Below, one piece after another: positions 17,351-26,339 of a stretch of 64,000 nt of DNA (position 1 is the stretch's first letter; every line of letters begins with the position of its first letter). The notes below the pieces were generated by a model. That model ran no database searches. It saw only the letters and a list, made by a program, of their open reading frames with translations, and was not told the origin of the DNA. Source of the stretch: Eubacteriales bacterium (GTDB taxonomy: Bacteria > Bacillota > Clostridia > Saccharofermentanales > DTU023); assembly GCA_030532065.1 (NCBI GenBank), contig JAUNLW010000004.1:1-64000 (forward strand). Reading direction: 5' to 3'. A program made the position numbers and the translations under genes.

Positions 17351-18439
17351 TTAGCGCCTCTGTTGCCTTAGGGTAAGACGCAGGTCTGGTCCGGCAAAGG
17401 AGAAGGCCTGGTAGTTGCCGATCAGGCGGCTGCCGATACGATCATCGTAGTTGCGGCCAAGCTCAGCTGGAGAAAGATTACCGGTAATAAGCGTAACCGC
17501 AGAATTTAACTGCTCCCGTCTGTTCATCAGGCTAACCAGGTCACTGTAGGCATTAGCGTTGAGATTTTCTGAGCCTAGATCATCCAAAACCAAGACCGGT
17601 GTCGTTTCCACATAGGCGATCCTGTCCCGCGTGATCCGGTAGTCTGTCGGGTCTGGAGAGAAAGTGCGGTCTAAGGTACGCAGATGGGCTGTCAAATCCA
17701 GATAGTCGGAGCTGGAAATAAAGGCACTGCCGTAACCCTTGGCTCTCAGCTCGTTGGCTATGGCAGCTGCCAGCCAGGTCTTGCCCGTGCCGGTCTTACC
17801 AAAAAAATAAAGTTGACGACCCCGCTCCGGGAAAGCAGCCACTACGCCTGAGGCAAAATCGCGAAACCTCGCCGCCATCTCGCGCGGACTAGCCTTGCCT
17901 AGATAGTAGTCGGGATCAGTTCGGTCGCTAAAGAGTTCCAGCTCAAAGTCCGCGAGTTTAGCCTGATGTGGCAGAGAGAAAGCAATACCTCTTTTTTGTT
18001 CTATTTCTGCCAGTAGCTCAGGCGCGCAAGAGCAAAGCTCTCCCTGGTACTCACCTGTATCATGGCAGAGTGGGCAAAAATAGAGATCATCTGATGGGAG
18101 CACTTTACCTTCAGCTGTTCTGTAGGCAGCTTCCAGCTGATCCGCTAAAGTTTGTAACTCTGCTTCTGTGATAGTCAGCATTTCTTTGTCCCTGACCGAG
18201 TCAGGAGCCTCGCGCAGTTCCTTGGGCTTGATCGAAGCCTCTTCCCCTCTCGCCTCCACTTGTCCTCGCAGCTTGTTTTGCACCAAGCTAAAACCGGCCT
18301 GACGATATTCGCGGTCAAGTTTAGCCAGTTGAGGATTTTCCTTGCGTAAATACTGACGCAGCTTTAGCCGGCGGAGACGAGTTTCTTCGCGGCGCTCTGC
18401 GTAGGCTTCTGCCAGGGGCTGGGGAATAACAAGAGTCAA
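17351..18439 (-). CDS. DnaC/DnaI-type replicative helicase loader
   Basis: A AAA+ ATPase that should load the replicative DNA helicase. The N-terminal half is helical and charged. CPLCHDTGEYQGELCSC near residues 120-137 is a zinc-binding motif as in DnaI. The ATPase has Walker A FFGKTGTGKTW near residue 210, Walker B VLVLDDLG, and the sensor LITGNLSPAEL. NYDDRIGSRLIG holds the arginine finger region. The start is TTG, five bases after GGAGG. Its upstream neighbour is a DnaD-domain protein, the usual partner in Firmicutes. Residues 65-80 contain KPKELREAPD, encoded by a 48-base element that is repeated nearly exactly inside nifJ. Confidence 0.9.
   Translation of the reverse strand: MTLVIPQPLAEAYAERREETRLRRLKLRQYLRKENPQLAKLDREYRQAGFSLVQNKLRGQVEARGEEASIKPKELREAPDSVRDKEMLTITEAELQTLADQLEAAYRTAEGKVLPSDDLYFCPLCHDTGEYQGELCSCAPELLAEIEQKRGIAFSLPHQAKLADFELELFSDRTDPDYYLGKASPREMAARFRDFASGVVAAFPERGRQLYFFGKTGTGKTWLAAAIANELRAKGYGSAFISSSDYLDLTAHLRTLDRTFSPDPTDYRITRDRIAYVETTPVLVLDDLGSENLNANAYSDLVSLMNRREQLNSAVTLITGNLSPAELGRNYDDRIGSRLIGNYQAFSFAGPDLRLTLRQQRR
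18199..18246 (-). repeat. 48-bp intragenic repeat, copy 1 (in helicase loader)
   Basis: 45 of 48 bases match the copy at 21273-21320 in nifJ, including 30 consecutive identical bases from 18199. Both copies lie on the same strand and in the same reading frame, giving KPKELREAPD here and QPKELREAPD in nifJ. The two host genes are unrelated. Confidence 0.9.
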
Positions 18440-18465
18440 AGCTGCCTCCTTACTAGGCTAAACTT

Positions 18466-19485
18466 CTAGGATTGAGTGTCTTTATCTGAATCGAGCAGGT
18501 CCATACTGCTGTCAAACTGTTCGTAAAATTCCGGATCATAATCGCGCTGGCTGAAGTTAGCCTGATTTTGCGGACGGGCTTGCCTGAGCCCTGACCGCTG
18601 AGGAGCTTTCTTTCTACGCTTGGCTTCAAGCTCTAAAACCTGGTCCGTCGTACGTACACCGGCGTCTTTCCACTGGCGCAAAATACCTTCTACGTAAGGA
18701 AAATTATGCTGACGGCTTTGGGCTGCCGCGCGGCGAAAAGCCTCATCCACTAGTTCAAAGCTCAGCTGCCAATCCAGAAACCAGCGCCGCAGAAAATCCA
18801 GTTGGTAGCTGGAAAAGTTTTGCTCCTGGCGTAGGTTTTTTTGTAACTGGCGCACACTGCGATTGAAGCCATTCTCATACTCATATAAAACCGATAAGTC
18901 GGAAAAGTTACGGATACCTTGCTCTGCCCAGCGATTGGCAATGGCAGACGCATAGCTGTCACTGTGTAGGGTCTGATAGTGCTTAAGTTCGTTAAAAAGC
19001 GCATAGACTACTTCTGGCTCAAATTTGTAGCGGTCCAGCCAGTCTTCGATCTTGTAATAAAAAGACATAGGCATTGCGCCCTGGTAGAAAGTATTACTGA
19101 TCTGAGCAATAAAAGCTTCACGCTGGCTAAGCTGATCGCTGGCTGCCTGTGACTGAGTTTCCGTAGCTTCAAAGGCAGTTTCCACCATTTCTGCCGGTTG
19201 TTCTGAGCGGATATCCAGGATTTCCAGACCGGCTTCACTAAGACTAATCAAACCTCGCCTGTTGAGTTCTGTTATGGCGTCCGCCAGTTGCTCCTGGCTC
19301 AAGGACAGACTGAGAGCTAAGCGTTCCTCATCCAGCTGCTTCTGGCTGGATTGGATCAAATAGCATAAACGCAGATAGAGTTTGAGTGAGGGACCACTGA
19401 GTACGGACAGATAATTGGTGATAAAAGCAGTGGGCAGCAGAATAAATTCCGCTTCCATCTCTTTCTCATGCCTCAGCTTGATCAC
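18466..19485 (-). CDS. DnaD-domain replication initiation protein
   Basis: A protein of 339 residues of the DnaB/DnaD (Firmicute) family, which remodels DNA at the origin and helps load the helicase. The N-terminal 90 residues fit a winged helix. Two DnaD-type helical repeats follow: one with MSFYYKIEDWLDRYKF and WAEQGIRNFSDL, the second with LDFLRRWFLDWQLSFELVDE and ILRQWKDAGVRT. The YxxxWxxxGI/V pattern is the DnaD2 signature. I chose GTG 19485, with GGAAGGGGG nine bases upstream; an in-frame GTG at 19506 has no binding site. It precedes the helicase loader by 26 bases, so both are expressed together. Confidence 0.88.
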   Translation of the reverse strand: MIKLRHEKEMEAEFILLPTAFITNYLSVLSGPSLKLYLRLCYLIQSSQKQLDEERLALSLSLSQEQLADAITELNRRGLISLSEAGLEILDIRSEQPAEMVETAFEATETQSQAASDQLSQREAFIAQISNTFYQGAMPMSFYYKIEDWLDRYKFEPEVVYALFNELKHYQTLHSDSYASAIANRWAEQGIRNFSDLSVLYEYENGFNRSVRQLQKNLRQEQNFSSYQLDFLRRWFLDWQLSFELVDEAFRRAAAQSRQHNFPYVEGILRQWKDAGVRTTDQVLELEAKRRKKAPQRSGLRQARPQNQANFSQRDYDPEFYEQFDSSMDLLDSDKDTQS

Positions 19486-19548
19486 AGATAATGTCCCCCT
19501 TCCCACGATTAAGGCGCTTACTTCTTTCGGAAATAAAAGCTCACGCTC

Positions 19549-19586
19549 AAAAAGAAAATAGCCCCACGGCTCTCGCCGCGGGGCTT
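19549..19586 (-). terminator. Intrinsic terminator after nifJ
   Basis: On the minus strand AGCCCC-G-CGGC pairs with GCCG-T-GGGGCT around a GAGA loop, with one mismatch, followed by ATTTTCTTTTT. It lies 60 bases past the nifJ stop and separates nifJ from the DnaD gene. Confidence 0.85.
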
Positions 19587-19647
19587 AATTATAGCATATG
19601 CGATTCTTCGCTAAGCAAGGTCTGAGCGCAAGCGCTCAGGCTACTCA

Positions 19648-22600
19648 CTACTTAGTCTCAGGTTCAAAGCTGGCGAGACGTACATAGGTCTCGTAACGCT
19701 CCTTGGCTGCTTCAGCGGCACGAGCGTAGATTGCTTCAATCTCTTCCGGATCGTGAGTGCCCTTCAGTGAGGTATAACGAACTTCCTTCTCTAGGAACTC
19801 GTGATAGTCACGTGTCGGGGGTTTGGAATCCAGAGTGAAGGGGTTCTTGCCTTCTTCTCTGAGAGCGGGGTTGTAGCGATAGAGGTGCCAGTAACCGGTC
19901 TCGACCGCATCCTTCTCACGGGTCTGAGAGATAGTCATGCCACCACGGATACCGTGGTTGATGCAAGGTGAGTAGGCGATGATCAGTGAAGGACCAGGCC
20001 AAGCCTCAGCCTCACGGATAGCCTTGAGAGTCTGAGCCGGGTTAGCGCCCATGGCGATTTGAGCCACGTAGACGTAACCGTAAGTCATCTGCATGACGCC
20101 CAGGTCTTTCTTACGTATAGGCTTACCGGCTGCCGCGAATTGAGCTACAGCACCTAAAGGAGTAGCCTTAGAGGCTTGTCCACCGGTGTTGGAGTAAACT
20201 TCGGTATCCAATACCAGGACGTTGATATCCTGACCGGAAGCCAGAACGTGGTCCAAGCCACCGTAGCCGATATCGTAGGCCCAACCGTCACCACCGATGA
20301 TCCAGGAAGAACGCTTGTAGAGGTAGTCCTCATATTCCAGAACCTTCTCAACCAGATCTTGGCCTTCACCCTTGTAGTTCTTGAGCGCGGTGACCAGAGC
20401 TTCAGTGAGAGCCAAGGTCTTCTCACCGTCTTCGTAACCTTCTTTCCAAGCGTCAAAAGCTTCGTTGTAGGCAGTGTCCTGAGATTTCTCTCTCAGTTCA
20501 GCCAGATAACCCGCCGCGCTTTGACGCAGTTGCAGATAGCCCATGTGCATACCCAGTCCGTGCTCGGCAGCATCTTCAAAAAGGGAGTTACACCAAGCCG
20601 GTCCCATGCCTTCCGCGCCTTGAGTGTAGGGCATGGAAGGAGCGGACGCGCCATAAATGGAGGAGCAACCGGTGGCGTTAGAAATCTGCATGCGCTTACC
20701 AAAGAGCTGAGTTACCAGTTTTACATAAGGAGTCTCACCGCAGCCAGCGCAAGCGCCGGAGAAGCAGAAGAGCGGCTCCTCAAACTGTGAACCCTTGACC
20801 GTAGCGGTGCTCATGGGGTTCTCTTTCTTGCTTACCTTCTCATTGATGTAGTTGTAGTTAGCCAGTTGATCATCGTGGTTGTCATCTAAGGGCTTCATAT
20901 CCAAAGCCTTGACCGGGCAGATATTAGCGCAGGAGCCGCAACCGGTGCAGTCCAGAGGCGAGCATTGGATAGCATACTTGTACTGATCGTAGGGCTTAGC
21001 GCCATCTTTGTAGCGCAAGGTCTCAGGTGCGTTAGCAGCCTCTTCCTCGGTCATGAGCGCGGGGCGAATGACTGCGTGAGGGCAAACCAGAGAGCACTGG
21101 TTACACTGGATGCACTTCTCAGAGTTCCAGATAGGAATATTAACGGCAATACCACGTTTCTCATATTTAGTGGTGCCTGAAGGCCAATGTCCATCTTCTC
21201 TATCTGTGAAGGTAGAAACCGGCAGCTCGTCACCGCGTTGAGCGTTCATCACATCGACAATATTGGTGATGTAGTCAGGAGCCTCGCGCAGTTCCTTGGG
21301 CTGGATCGGAGCCTCTTTCCACTCTGCGGGCACGTCAACCTGAGTGAAGCTGTCAATACCAGCGTCTACAGCGGCGTAGTTCATGTTGACGATATCTTCG
21401 CCCTTGTGGCCGTAAGACTTAACGATAGCCTGCTTCATGTATTTGACCGCGTCATCTACCGGGATAACCTTGGTGATAGCGAAGAAGGCTGCCTGCATGA
21501 TGGTGTTGATTCTGCCACCTAAGCCGATGTTCTCAGCCAGTTCTACAGCGTTGATAGTGTAGAACTTGATATTGTGCTCAGCCAGATAACGTTTTACTTC
21601 GCCAGGCAGGTGCTCTTCCAGTTCTTCACGGTTCCAGCTGGTATTGAGCAGGAAGGAACCACCCTTTTTAAGGGGGGAGAGCATGTCGTACTTATCCAGA
21701 TAGCTCTGATTATGGCAGGCAATAAAGTCAGCGCGGTCTACAGTGTAAGGCGCGCGAATGGGGTGCTTACCAAAACGCAGGTCGGAGATGGTTACACCAC
21801 CGGACTTCTTGGAGTCATAGCTGAAGTAAGCCTGGGCGTACAGATCGGTGTGGTCACCAATGATCTTGATGGAGTTTTTGTTAGCGCCGACCGTACCGTC
21901 AGAGCCAAGTCCCCAGAAACGGCAGGCGATAGTGCCTTCAGGAGCGATCTCCAAAGCAGGAGATTTTTCGAGTGACAGATGGGTCACGTCGTCGTTGATG
22001 CCGATGGTGAATCTGGTCTTGGGTTGGTCTTTGTCCAGCTCATTGAATACAGAAACGATCTGGTCGGGCGTGGTGTTCTTGGATGATAAGCCGTAACGTC
22101 CACCAATGATGGTAGGAGCGTCACCATGGCCCTTAAAAGCGTTGACCACGTCTAAGTAGAGCGGTTCGCCAGCGGCGCCGGGTTCCTTGGTTCTGTCTAA
22201 TACCGCGATTTTCTTAACAGACTTGGGGATAGCGGCCAGGAGACGGTCGTTGCAGAACGGACGATAAAGACGGACATTGATAACACCGACTTTCTCACCT
22301 TGAGCGTTCAGGTGATCAACTACTTCGGAAGCGGTCTCAAAGACAGAGCCCATGCAGATGATCAGTTTCTCAGCGTCAGCCGCGCCGTGGTAATCAAAGA
22401 TCTGGTAATCTTTACCGGTCAGCTTGTTGATCTCTGCCAGATAATGCTCAACGATTGCGGGCAGAGCATCATAGAAGCGGTTGGAAGCCTCGCGGGCCTG
22501 GAAGAAGATGTCACCATTCTCCGCGCTGCCACGAGTAATGGGGTTGGAAGGAGAAAGTGAACGTTTGCGGAACTCTTCCACTGCGTCCATATCTACTAAT

Positions 22601-23184
22601 TTAGCCAGATCATCGTAGTCCAGAAGTTGAACTTTCTGGATCTCGTGGGAAGTACGGAAACCGTCGAAGAAGTGCAAGAAAGGTACACGGCTTTCGATAG
22701 CGGATAAGTGAGCTACAGCAGCCATATCGTGTGCTTCCTGGACACTGTTGGCGGACAGGAGCGCAAAGCCGGTCTGGCGGGCAGCCATTACGTCGGAGTG
22801 GTCACCGAAAATGGACAGAGCGTGGGTAGCTACGGTACGAGCACTCACGTGAAATACGCCCGGCAAGAGCTCACCGGCGATCTTGTACATATTGGGAATC
22901 TTAAGCAGTAAACCCTGAGAAGCAGTGAAGGTGGTGGTCAGAGAACCGGTTCCCAAAGAGCCGTGTACAAAACCGGCCGCACCGGCTTCTGATTGCATCT
23001 CTACTACTTTTACAGTTTGATTGAAAATATTTTTGCGACCCTGGGTTGACCATTTATCAACCATGTCAGCCATAGGGGAAGAAGGTGTGATCGGATAGAT
23101 ACCGGCAACTTCAGTAAAAGCATATGCGGTATGGGCACATGCGGTGTTGCCGTCCATCATCATAAATTTCTTTTCTTTAGACAT
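19648..23184 (-). CDS. nifJ: Pyruvate:ferredoxin (flavodoxin) oxidoreductase
   Basis: PFOR converts pyruvate and CoA to acetyl-CoA, CO2 and reduced ferredoxin, the central reaction of clostridial fermentation. The single-chain form has 1178 residues, the normal length. The N-terminal domain has GIYPITPSSPMAD; two ferredoxin motifs, CIQCNQCSLVCPHA (near residue 690) and CTGCGSCANICPVKA (near 745), follow. The TPP domain has CAGCGETPY, GGDGWAYDIGYGGLDHV and TEVYSNTGGQ. The linker before the ferredoxin domain contains QPKELREAPD, part of a 48-base repeat shared with the helicase-loader gene. It is transcribed alone. Reduced ferredoxin would feed the Rnf complex encoded at 9.9-15.3 kb. Confidence 0.97.
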   Translation of the reverse strand: MSKEKKFMMMDGNTACAHTAYAFTEVAGIYPITPSSPMADMVDKWSTQGRKNIFNQTVKVVEMQSEAGAAGFVHGSLGTGSLTTTFTASQGLLLKIPNMYKIAGELLPGVFHVSARTVATHALSIFGDHSDVMAARQTGFALLSANSVQEAHDMAAVAHLSAIESRVPFLHFFDGFRTSHEIQKVQLLDYDDLAKLVDMDAVEEFRKRSLSPSNPITRGSAENGDIFFQAREASNRFYDALPAIVEHYLAEINKLTGKDYQIFDYHGAADAEKLIICMGSVFETASEVVDHLNAQGEKVGVINVRLYRPFCNDRLLAAIPKSVKKIAVLDRTKEPGAAGEPLYLDVVNAFKGHGDAPTIIGGRYGLSSKNTTPDQIVSVFNELDKDQPKTRFTIGINDDVTHLSLEKSPALEIAPEGTIACRFWGLGSDGTVGANKNSIKIIGDHTDLYAQAYFSYDSKKSGGVTISDLRFGKHPIRAPYTVDRADFIACHNQSYLDKYDMLSPLKKGGSFLLNTSWNREELEEHLPGEVKRYLAEHNIKFYTINAVELAENIGLGGRINTIMQAAFFAITKVIPVDDAVKYMKQAIVKSYGHKGEDIVNMNYAAVDAGIDSFTQVDVPAEWKEAPIQPKELREAPDYITNIVDVMNAQRGDELPVSTFTDREDGHWPSGTTKYEKRGIAVNIPIWNSEKCIQCNQCSLVCPHAVIRPALMTEEEAANAPETLRYKDGAKPYDQYKYAIQCSPLDCTGCGSCANICPVKALDMKPLDDNHDDQLANYNYINEKVSKKENPMSTATVKGSQFEEPLFCFSGACAGCGETPYVKLVTQLFGKRMQISNATGCSSIYGASAPSMPYTQGAEGMGPAWCNSLFEDAAEHGLGMHMGYLQLRQSAAGYLAELREKSQDTAYNEAFDAWKEGYEDGEKTLALTEALVTALKNYKGEGQDLVEKVLEYEDYLYKRSSWIIGGDGWAYDIGYGGLDHVLASGQDINVLVLDTEVYSNTGGQASKATPLGAVAQFAAAGKPIRKKDLGVMQMTYGYVYVAQIAMGANPAQTLKAIREAEAWPGPSLIIAYSPCINHGIRGGMTISQTREKDAVETGYWHLYRYNPALREEGKNPFTLDSKPPTRDYHEFLEKEVRYTSLKGTHDPEEIEAIYARAAEAAKERYETYVRLASFEPETK
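21273..21320 (-). repeat. 48-bp intragenic repeat, copy 2 (in nifJ)
   Basis: Matches 18199-18246 at 45 of 48 positions; the three differences are single substitutions at offsets 31, 37 and 46. It encodes the variable linker ahead of the PFOR ferredoxin domain, in the same frame as in the helicase loader. Confidence 0.9.
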
Positions 23185-23218
23185 TGAACTCTCCTTTACT
23201 CAAGCGTGCTTTATTAGG

Positions 23219-23235
23219 AACAGTGTGTGACTGTT
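23219..23235. promoter_or_regulatory. Inverted repeat in the nifJ leader
   Basis: AACAGT-GTGTG-ACTGTT is a perfect six-base inverted repeat with a five-base centre. It lies between the -10 element and the ribosome binding site of nifJ, a position suited to a repressor operator or a small RNA hairpin. Confidence 0.4.
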
Positions 23236-23260
23236 TCTGTTCTGTCAAAATCACCTACTG

Positions 23261-23269
23261 ATTGTAACA
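23261..23269 (-). promoter_or_regulatory. Extended -10 element of nifJ
   Basis: The minus strand reads TGTTACAAT, 77 bases upstream of the nifJ start codon. The -35 position reads TTAATG, a poor match, so the promoter probably relies on the TGn extension. Confidence 0.5.
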
Positions 23270-23337
23270 TAGATTACCTAATTCATTAATCGTTTTTGAT
23301 CAGAAACCAAACGCCAAAACCGCTGAAAATCTGGTCT

Positions 23338-25269
23338 TTAAGCCCTGGCGATTGCGGCAAATTGATCTGTGCGCAAAGAAGCTCCGCCCACCAAAGCGCC
23401 GTCTATATTGTGGCTGTGCAGGAATTCGCCAGCGTTTAGAGCATTGACTGAGCCTCCATAGAGGATGTGTGCGCGAGCCGCGATCCGGTCACCATAAGTC
23501 TGACGCAGGAAGCAACTCAGGCCACCACAGACCTCCTCCACTTCTTTGACTTGCGCCGCGCGACCACTGCCGATAGCCCAAACCGGCTCATAGGCAATGC
23601 TGATAAATTCCATCTGGTCAGCGCTAAGGCCCTTCAAAGCTTCGCGTGCCTGTCCGACTACTACTTCCAAAGCGCGTCCGGCATCGTGATCTTCCAGGCT
23701 CTCTCCTACGCAGAGGATTACTCTCAGGCCCCAGGCTCTAGCTTGTTTGATCTTCTCATTGATCAGGGAATCGCTTTCACCAGCGTACAGACGGCGCTCA
23801 GAGTGTCCCAGAATTACGCTATCCACATTCATCTCTGCCAGGAAACGCGCGGATATCTCACCGGTGTACGCTCCCGCTTCTTCTTGATGGCAGTTTTGCG
23901 CGGCAACTTTTACTTCTGTACCTTCACAGAGCGCCAAAGCCTCCGGCAAGGCAGTATAAGGTACAGCCAACATTAGCTGATGTGGATAGGGAGTATTTTG
24001 CAAGATGGCCTCGATCAAGGGTCTGGCCGCCTTAGGCGAGCCTGCGTTCATTTTCCAGTTACCACAGACCAGTTTTTGCTTCTTGCCTCCCCAGGCAAGG
24101 TTGGTAATACCAGGCAAGAGCTTGCCTTCCAGGAATTCCAGAGAAGCGCCGCCACCAGTAGAAACGTGCGTGACTTTATCGGCCAGACCAAAACTGTCAA
24201 TTGCGGAAGCGGAATCACCCCCACCAACAATAGTTACTCCCTGGCTGCTTGCCATGGCTTCGGCGATAACTTTGGTACCAGCGGCAAATTGCGGAAATTC
24301 AAAAACACCCATAGGGCCGTTCCAGACTACAGTCTTAGCGTTTTTTATCACCTGACTGTATGCCTCACGCGTTTTAGGTCCAATATCCAGCCCCATAAAG
24401 TCGGGCTGAATCTGCTCTTGCGCCTCTGATTTAGCATCCGCAGCGAATTCTTTGGCTACCACGTGGTCTTCCGGCAAATAGACCTTCACGCCTTTCTCTT
24501 CTGCCTGAGCCAGCAGTTCTTTAGCCAGATCCAACAGCTCGTCTTCTACGCGCGAAGCGCCGATCTTCTGGCCTTGCGCCTTAAGGAAAGTATAGGCCAT
24601 AGCACCACCAATGATTAGAGCATCCACTTTGCCCAGCAAATTCTTGATCACTGGAATCTTATCCGAAACTTTAGCACCGCCCAGAATGGCTACAAAAGGT
24701 CTTGCGGGATCGGCCAAAGCCTGACCCATGACCGCTATTTCTTTTGCTACCAAAAGGCCGGAAGCTGAGGGCAGGAAATTAGCCACACCCCAAGTGGAAG
24801 CGTGCGCACGGTGAGCCGTGCCAAAAGCATCGTTAACATAGAAATCAGCCAAAGCAGCCAGTTCTCGCGCAAAGGCGCGATCGTTAGCCGTTTCCGCACT
24901 TTCAAAACGCAGGTTCTCTAAGAGCAGGACTTGTCCCGGTTTGAGCTCAGCAGCCTTGGCCTTAGCATCCGGTCCTACTACATCTTTAGCTAGAACCACT
25001 TCCTGGCCCAAGAGCTCAGACAGACGCCTGGCTACTGGCTTAAGACTAAGCTTCTCTTCATAACCCTTGGGACGGCCTAAGTGGGACATGAGTATCAGGC
25101 CGGCAGAGCGCTCTAAGATAGCGTGGATCGTGGGCAGGGCCGCTCGAATCCTTTTATCATCGGTGATAGCTCCACTTGCGTCTAAGGGCACATTAAAGTC
25201 TACCCGGCAAATTACTTTCTTAGCTGTCAAATCTACGTCGTTGATACTTCTTCTGATAAAACTTTCCAT
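23338..25269 (-). CDS. pgk/tpiA: Fused phosphoglycerate kinase-triosephosphate isomerase
   Basis: One uninterrupted frame of 643 residues encodes two glycolytic enzymes. Residues 1 to about 392 are PGK, with [44 protein letters not shown] and the nucleotide loop [10 protein letters not shown]. From about residue 395, [12 protein letters not shown] starts TIM, with the catalytic His in ILGHSERR and Glu in [12 protein letters not shown], and the phosphate loop YGGSVN. The join is only a few residues. The same fusion is known from Thermotoga maritima. ATG 25269 has GAGGGAGA four bases upstream. It is transcribed alone, divergently from the GT2 gene. Confidence 0.96.
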   Translation of the reverse strand: MESFIRRSINDVDLTAKKVICRVDFNVPLDASGAITDDKRIRAALPTIHAILERSAGLILMSHLGRPKGYEEKLSLKPVARRLSELLGQEVVLAKDVVGPDAKAKAAELKPGQVLLLENLRFESAETANDRAFARELAALADFYVNDAFGTAHRAHASTWGVANFLPSASGLLVAKEIAVMGQALADPARPFVAILGGAKVSDKIPVIKNLLGKVDALIIGGAMAYTFLKAQGQKIGASRVEDELLDLAKELLAQAEEKGVKVYLPEDHVVAKEFAADAKSEAQEQIQPDFMGLDIGPKTREAYSQVIKNAKTVVWNGPMGVFEFPQFAAGTKVIAEAMASSQGVTIVGGGDSASAIDSFGLADKVTHVSTGGGASLEFLEGKLLPGITNLAWGGKKQKLVCGNWKMNAGSPKAARPLIEAILQNTPYPHQLMLAVPYTALPEALALCEGTEVKVAAQNCHQEEAGAYTGEISARFLAEMNVDSVILGHSERRLYAGESDSLINEKIKQARAWGLRVILCVGESLEDHDAGRALEVVVGQAREALKGLSADQMEFISIAYEPVWAIGSGRAAQVKEVEEVCGGLSCFLRQTYGDRIAARAHILYGGSVNALNAGEFLHSHNIDGALVGGASLRTDQFAAIARA

Positions 25270-25302
25270 ATATCTCCCTCGTTCCTGGCCTGGGCCGCCT
25301 TG

Positions 25303-25311
25303 TGTTACAAT
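25303..25311 (+). promoter_or_regulatory. Extended -10 element of the GT2 gene
   Basis: TGTTACAAT on the plus strand, 62 bases before the chosen start. No -35 consensus is seen. It lies in the divergent intergenic region shared with the PGK-TIM gene. Confidence 0.45.
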
Positions 25312-25314
25312 CGC

Positions 25315-25320
25315 ATTATA
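25315..25320 (-). promoter_or_regulatory. -10 box of the PGK-TIM gene
   Basis: The minus strand reads a perfect TATAAT, 45 bases upstream of the PGK-TIM start codon. The -35 region is poor. It overlaps the divergent GT2 promoter region. Confidence 0.4.
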
Positions 25321-25373
25321 GTACAAGTCTACCTCTTGCACAGACGAGCTTGGGAGGTATGGAGGTTATTCGC

Positions 25374-26339
25374 ATGAGAAGCATCACGATACTGCTACCT
25401 TCCTATAACGAGGCTGAGCAGTTACCTAAGACCATCGCCAGAATCCCCAAGCACATCCCCTGCCACTACGACTATAGATTGTTATTTGTTGATGACGGCT
25501 CTACGGACGACTCCTGGAAGGTCCTGACCCACGCCGCAGCCAAAGATCCGCATATCCAGGCCATCCGTTTTTCCCGAAATTTCGGGAAGGAAGCCGCTAT
25601 CGTAGCCGGTCTTTTGGAAGCGGAAGGTGACGCCGTGATCGTGATGGACTGTGACCTACAGCATCCGCCTCGCTATATTCCAGAACTTCTTAGCTATTGG
25701 GAAAAAGGTTATCAAGTAGTGGAAGCGGTCAAGGAAGCACGTCAGAGCGAGGGTCGCTTCAAGCGTTGGGCTGCCAAAACTTATTATAATATTTTTCGCG
25801 AATTGACTGGTTTGGACTTGAGCAACGCTTCCGACTTCAAGCTCTTGGACCGCCAAGTCGTGGAGATCTGGCGGCAGATGCCAGAACGCGCCAATTTTTT
25901 CCGTGCCCAGTCCGCCTGGGTTGGTTTTAAGCACAAGTCCTTTAACTTTCAGGTAGACGAAAGGACCACAGGTGAGAGCCGCTGGTCCACCACCAAACTT
26001 ACCCGTCTGGCAGTTGACTCTATTACCGGTTTTTCGGCTAAACCTCTACTCTGGATCTCCGGTTTAGGGGCTATTTTCATGGTGTTCTTCTTAGTAATGG
26101 CTATTATCAGCCTAGTACAAAAATTTTCCGGTACCGCCGCAGACGGTTTTACCACGGTGATACTACTGCAGCTGCTGATTGGCGGCTCTACCCTCTTCTC
26201 CCTCGGTCTGCTGGGAATCTATCTGGAAAGGATTTTTGCCGAAGTGAAGGGACGGCCGCGTTATATCGTGTCCGACCGCCTCGGCGATGGAATAAAACAT
26301 GACTCAACTCAAAGGCTCGACTCTCGCGAGACAGATTAG
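25374..26339 (+). CDS. Family 2 glycosyltransferase, polyprenyl-phosphate type
   Basis: A membrane glycosyltransferase of 321 residues. The catalytic domain has ITILLPSYNEAEQLP, the nucleotide-binding DDGSTDDSW and the DxD-type MDCDLQHPP; QSAWVGFKH and RTTGESRWS are family features. Two C-terminal helices (about 220-245 and 258-290) end in YLERIFAEVKGRPRYIV, typical of GtrB/DPM1-like enzymes. Such enzymes move a sugar from a nucleotide to undecaprenyl phosphate for wall or teichoic-acid decoration; the sugar cannot be told. I chose ATG 25374, eight bases after GGAGG. Its end overlaps the next gene by 41 bases. Confidence 0.88.
   Translation: MRSITILLPSYNEAEQLPKTIARIPKHIPCHYDYRLLFVDDGSTDDSWKVLTHAAAKDPHIQAIRFSRNFGKEAAIVAGLLEAEGDAVIVMDCDLQHPPRYIPELLSYWEKGYQVVEAVKEARQSEGRFKRWAAKTYYNIFRELTGLDLSNASDFKLLDRQVVEIWRQMPERANFFRAQSAWVGFKHKSFNFQVDERTTGESRWSTTKLTRLAVDSITGFSAKPLLWISGLGAIFMVFFLVMAIISLVQKFSGTAADGFTTVILLQLLIGGSTLFSLGLLGIYLERIFAEVKGRPRYIVSDRLGDGIKHDSTQRLDSRETD

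Noticed and set aside
20176-20790. Open frame of 204 codons antisense to nifJ
   Set aside because: Shadow of the conserved TPP domain of PFOR.
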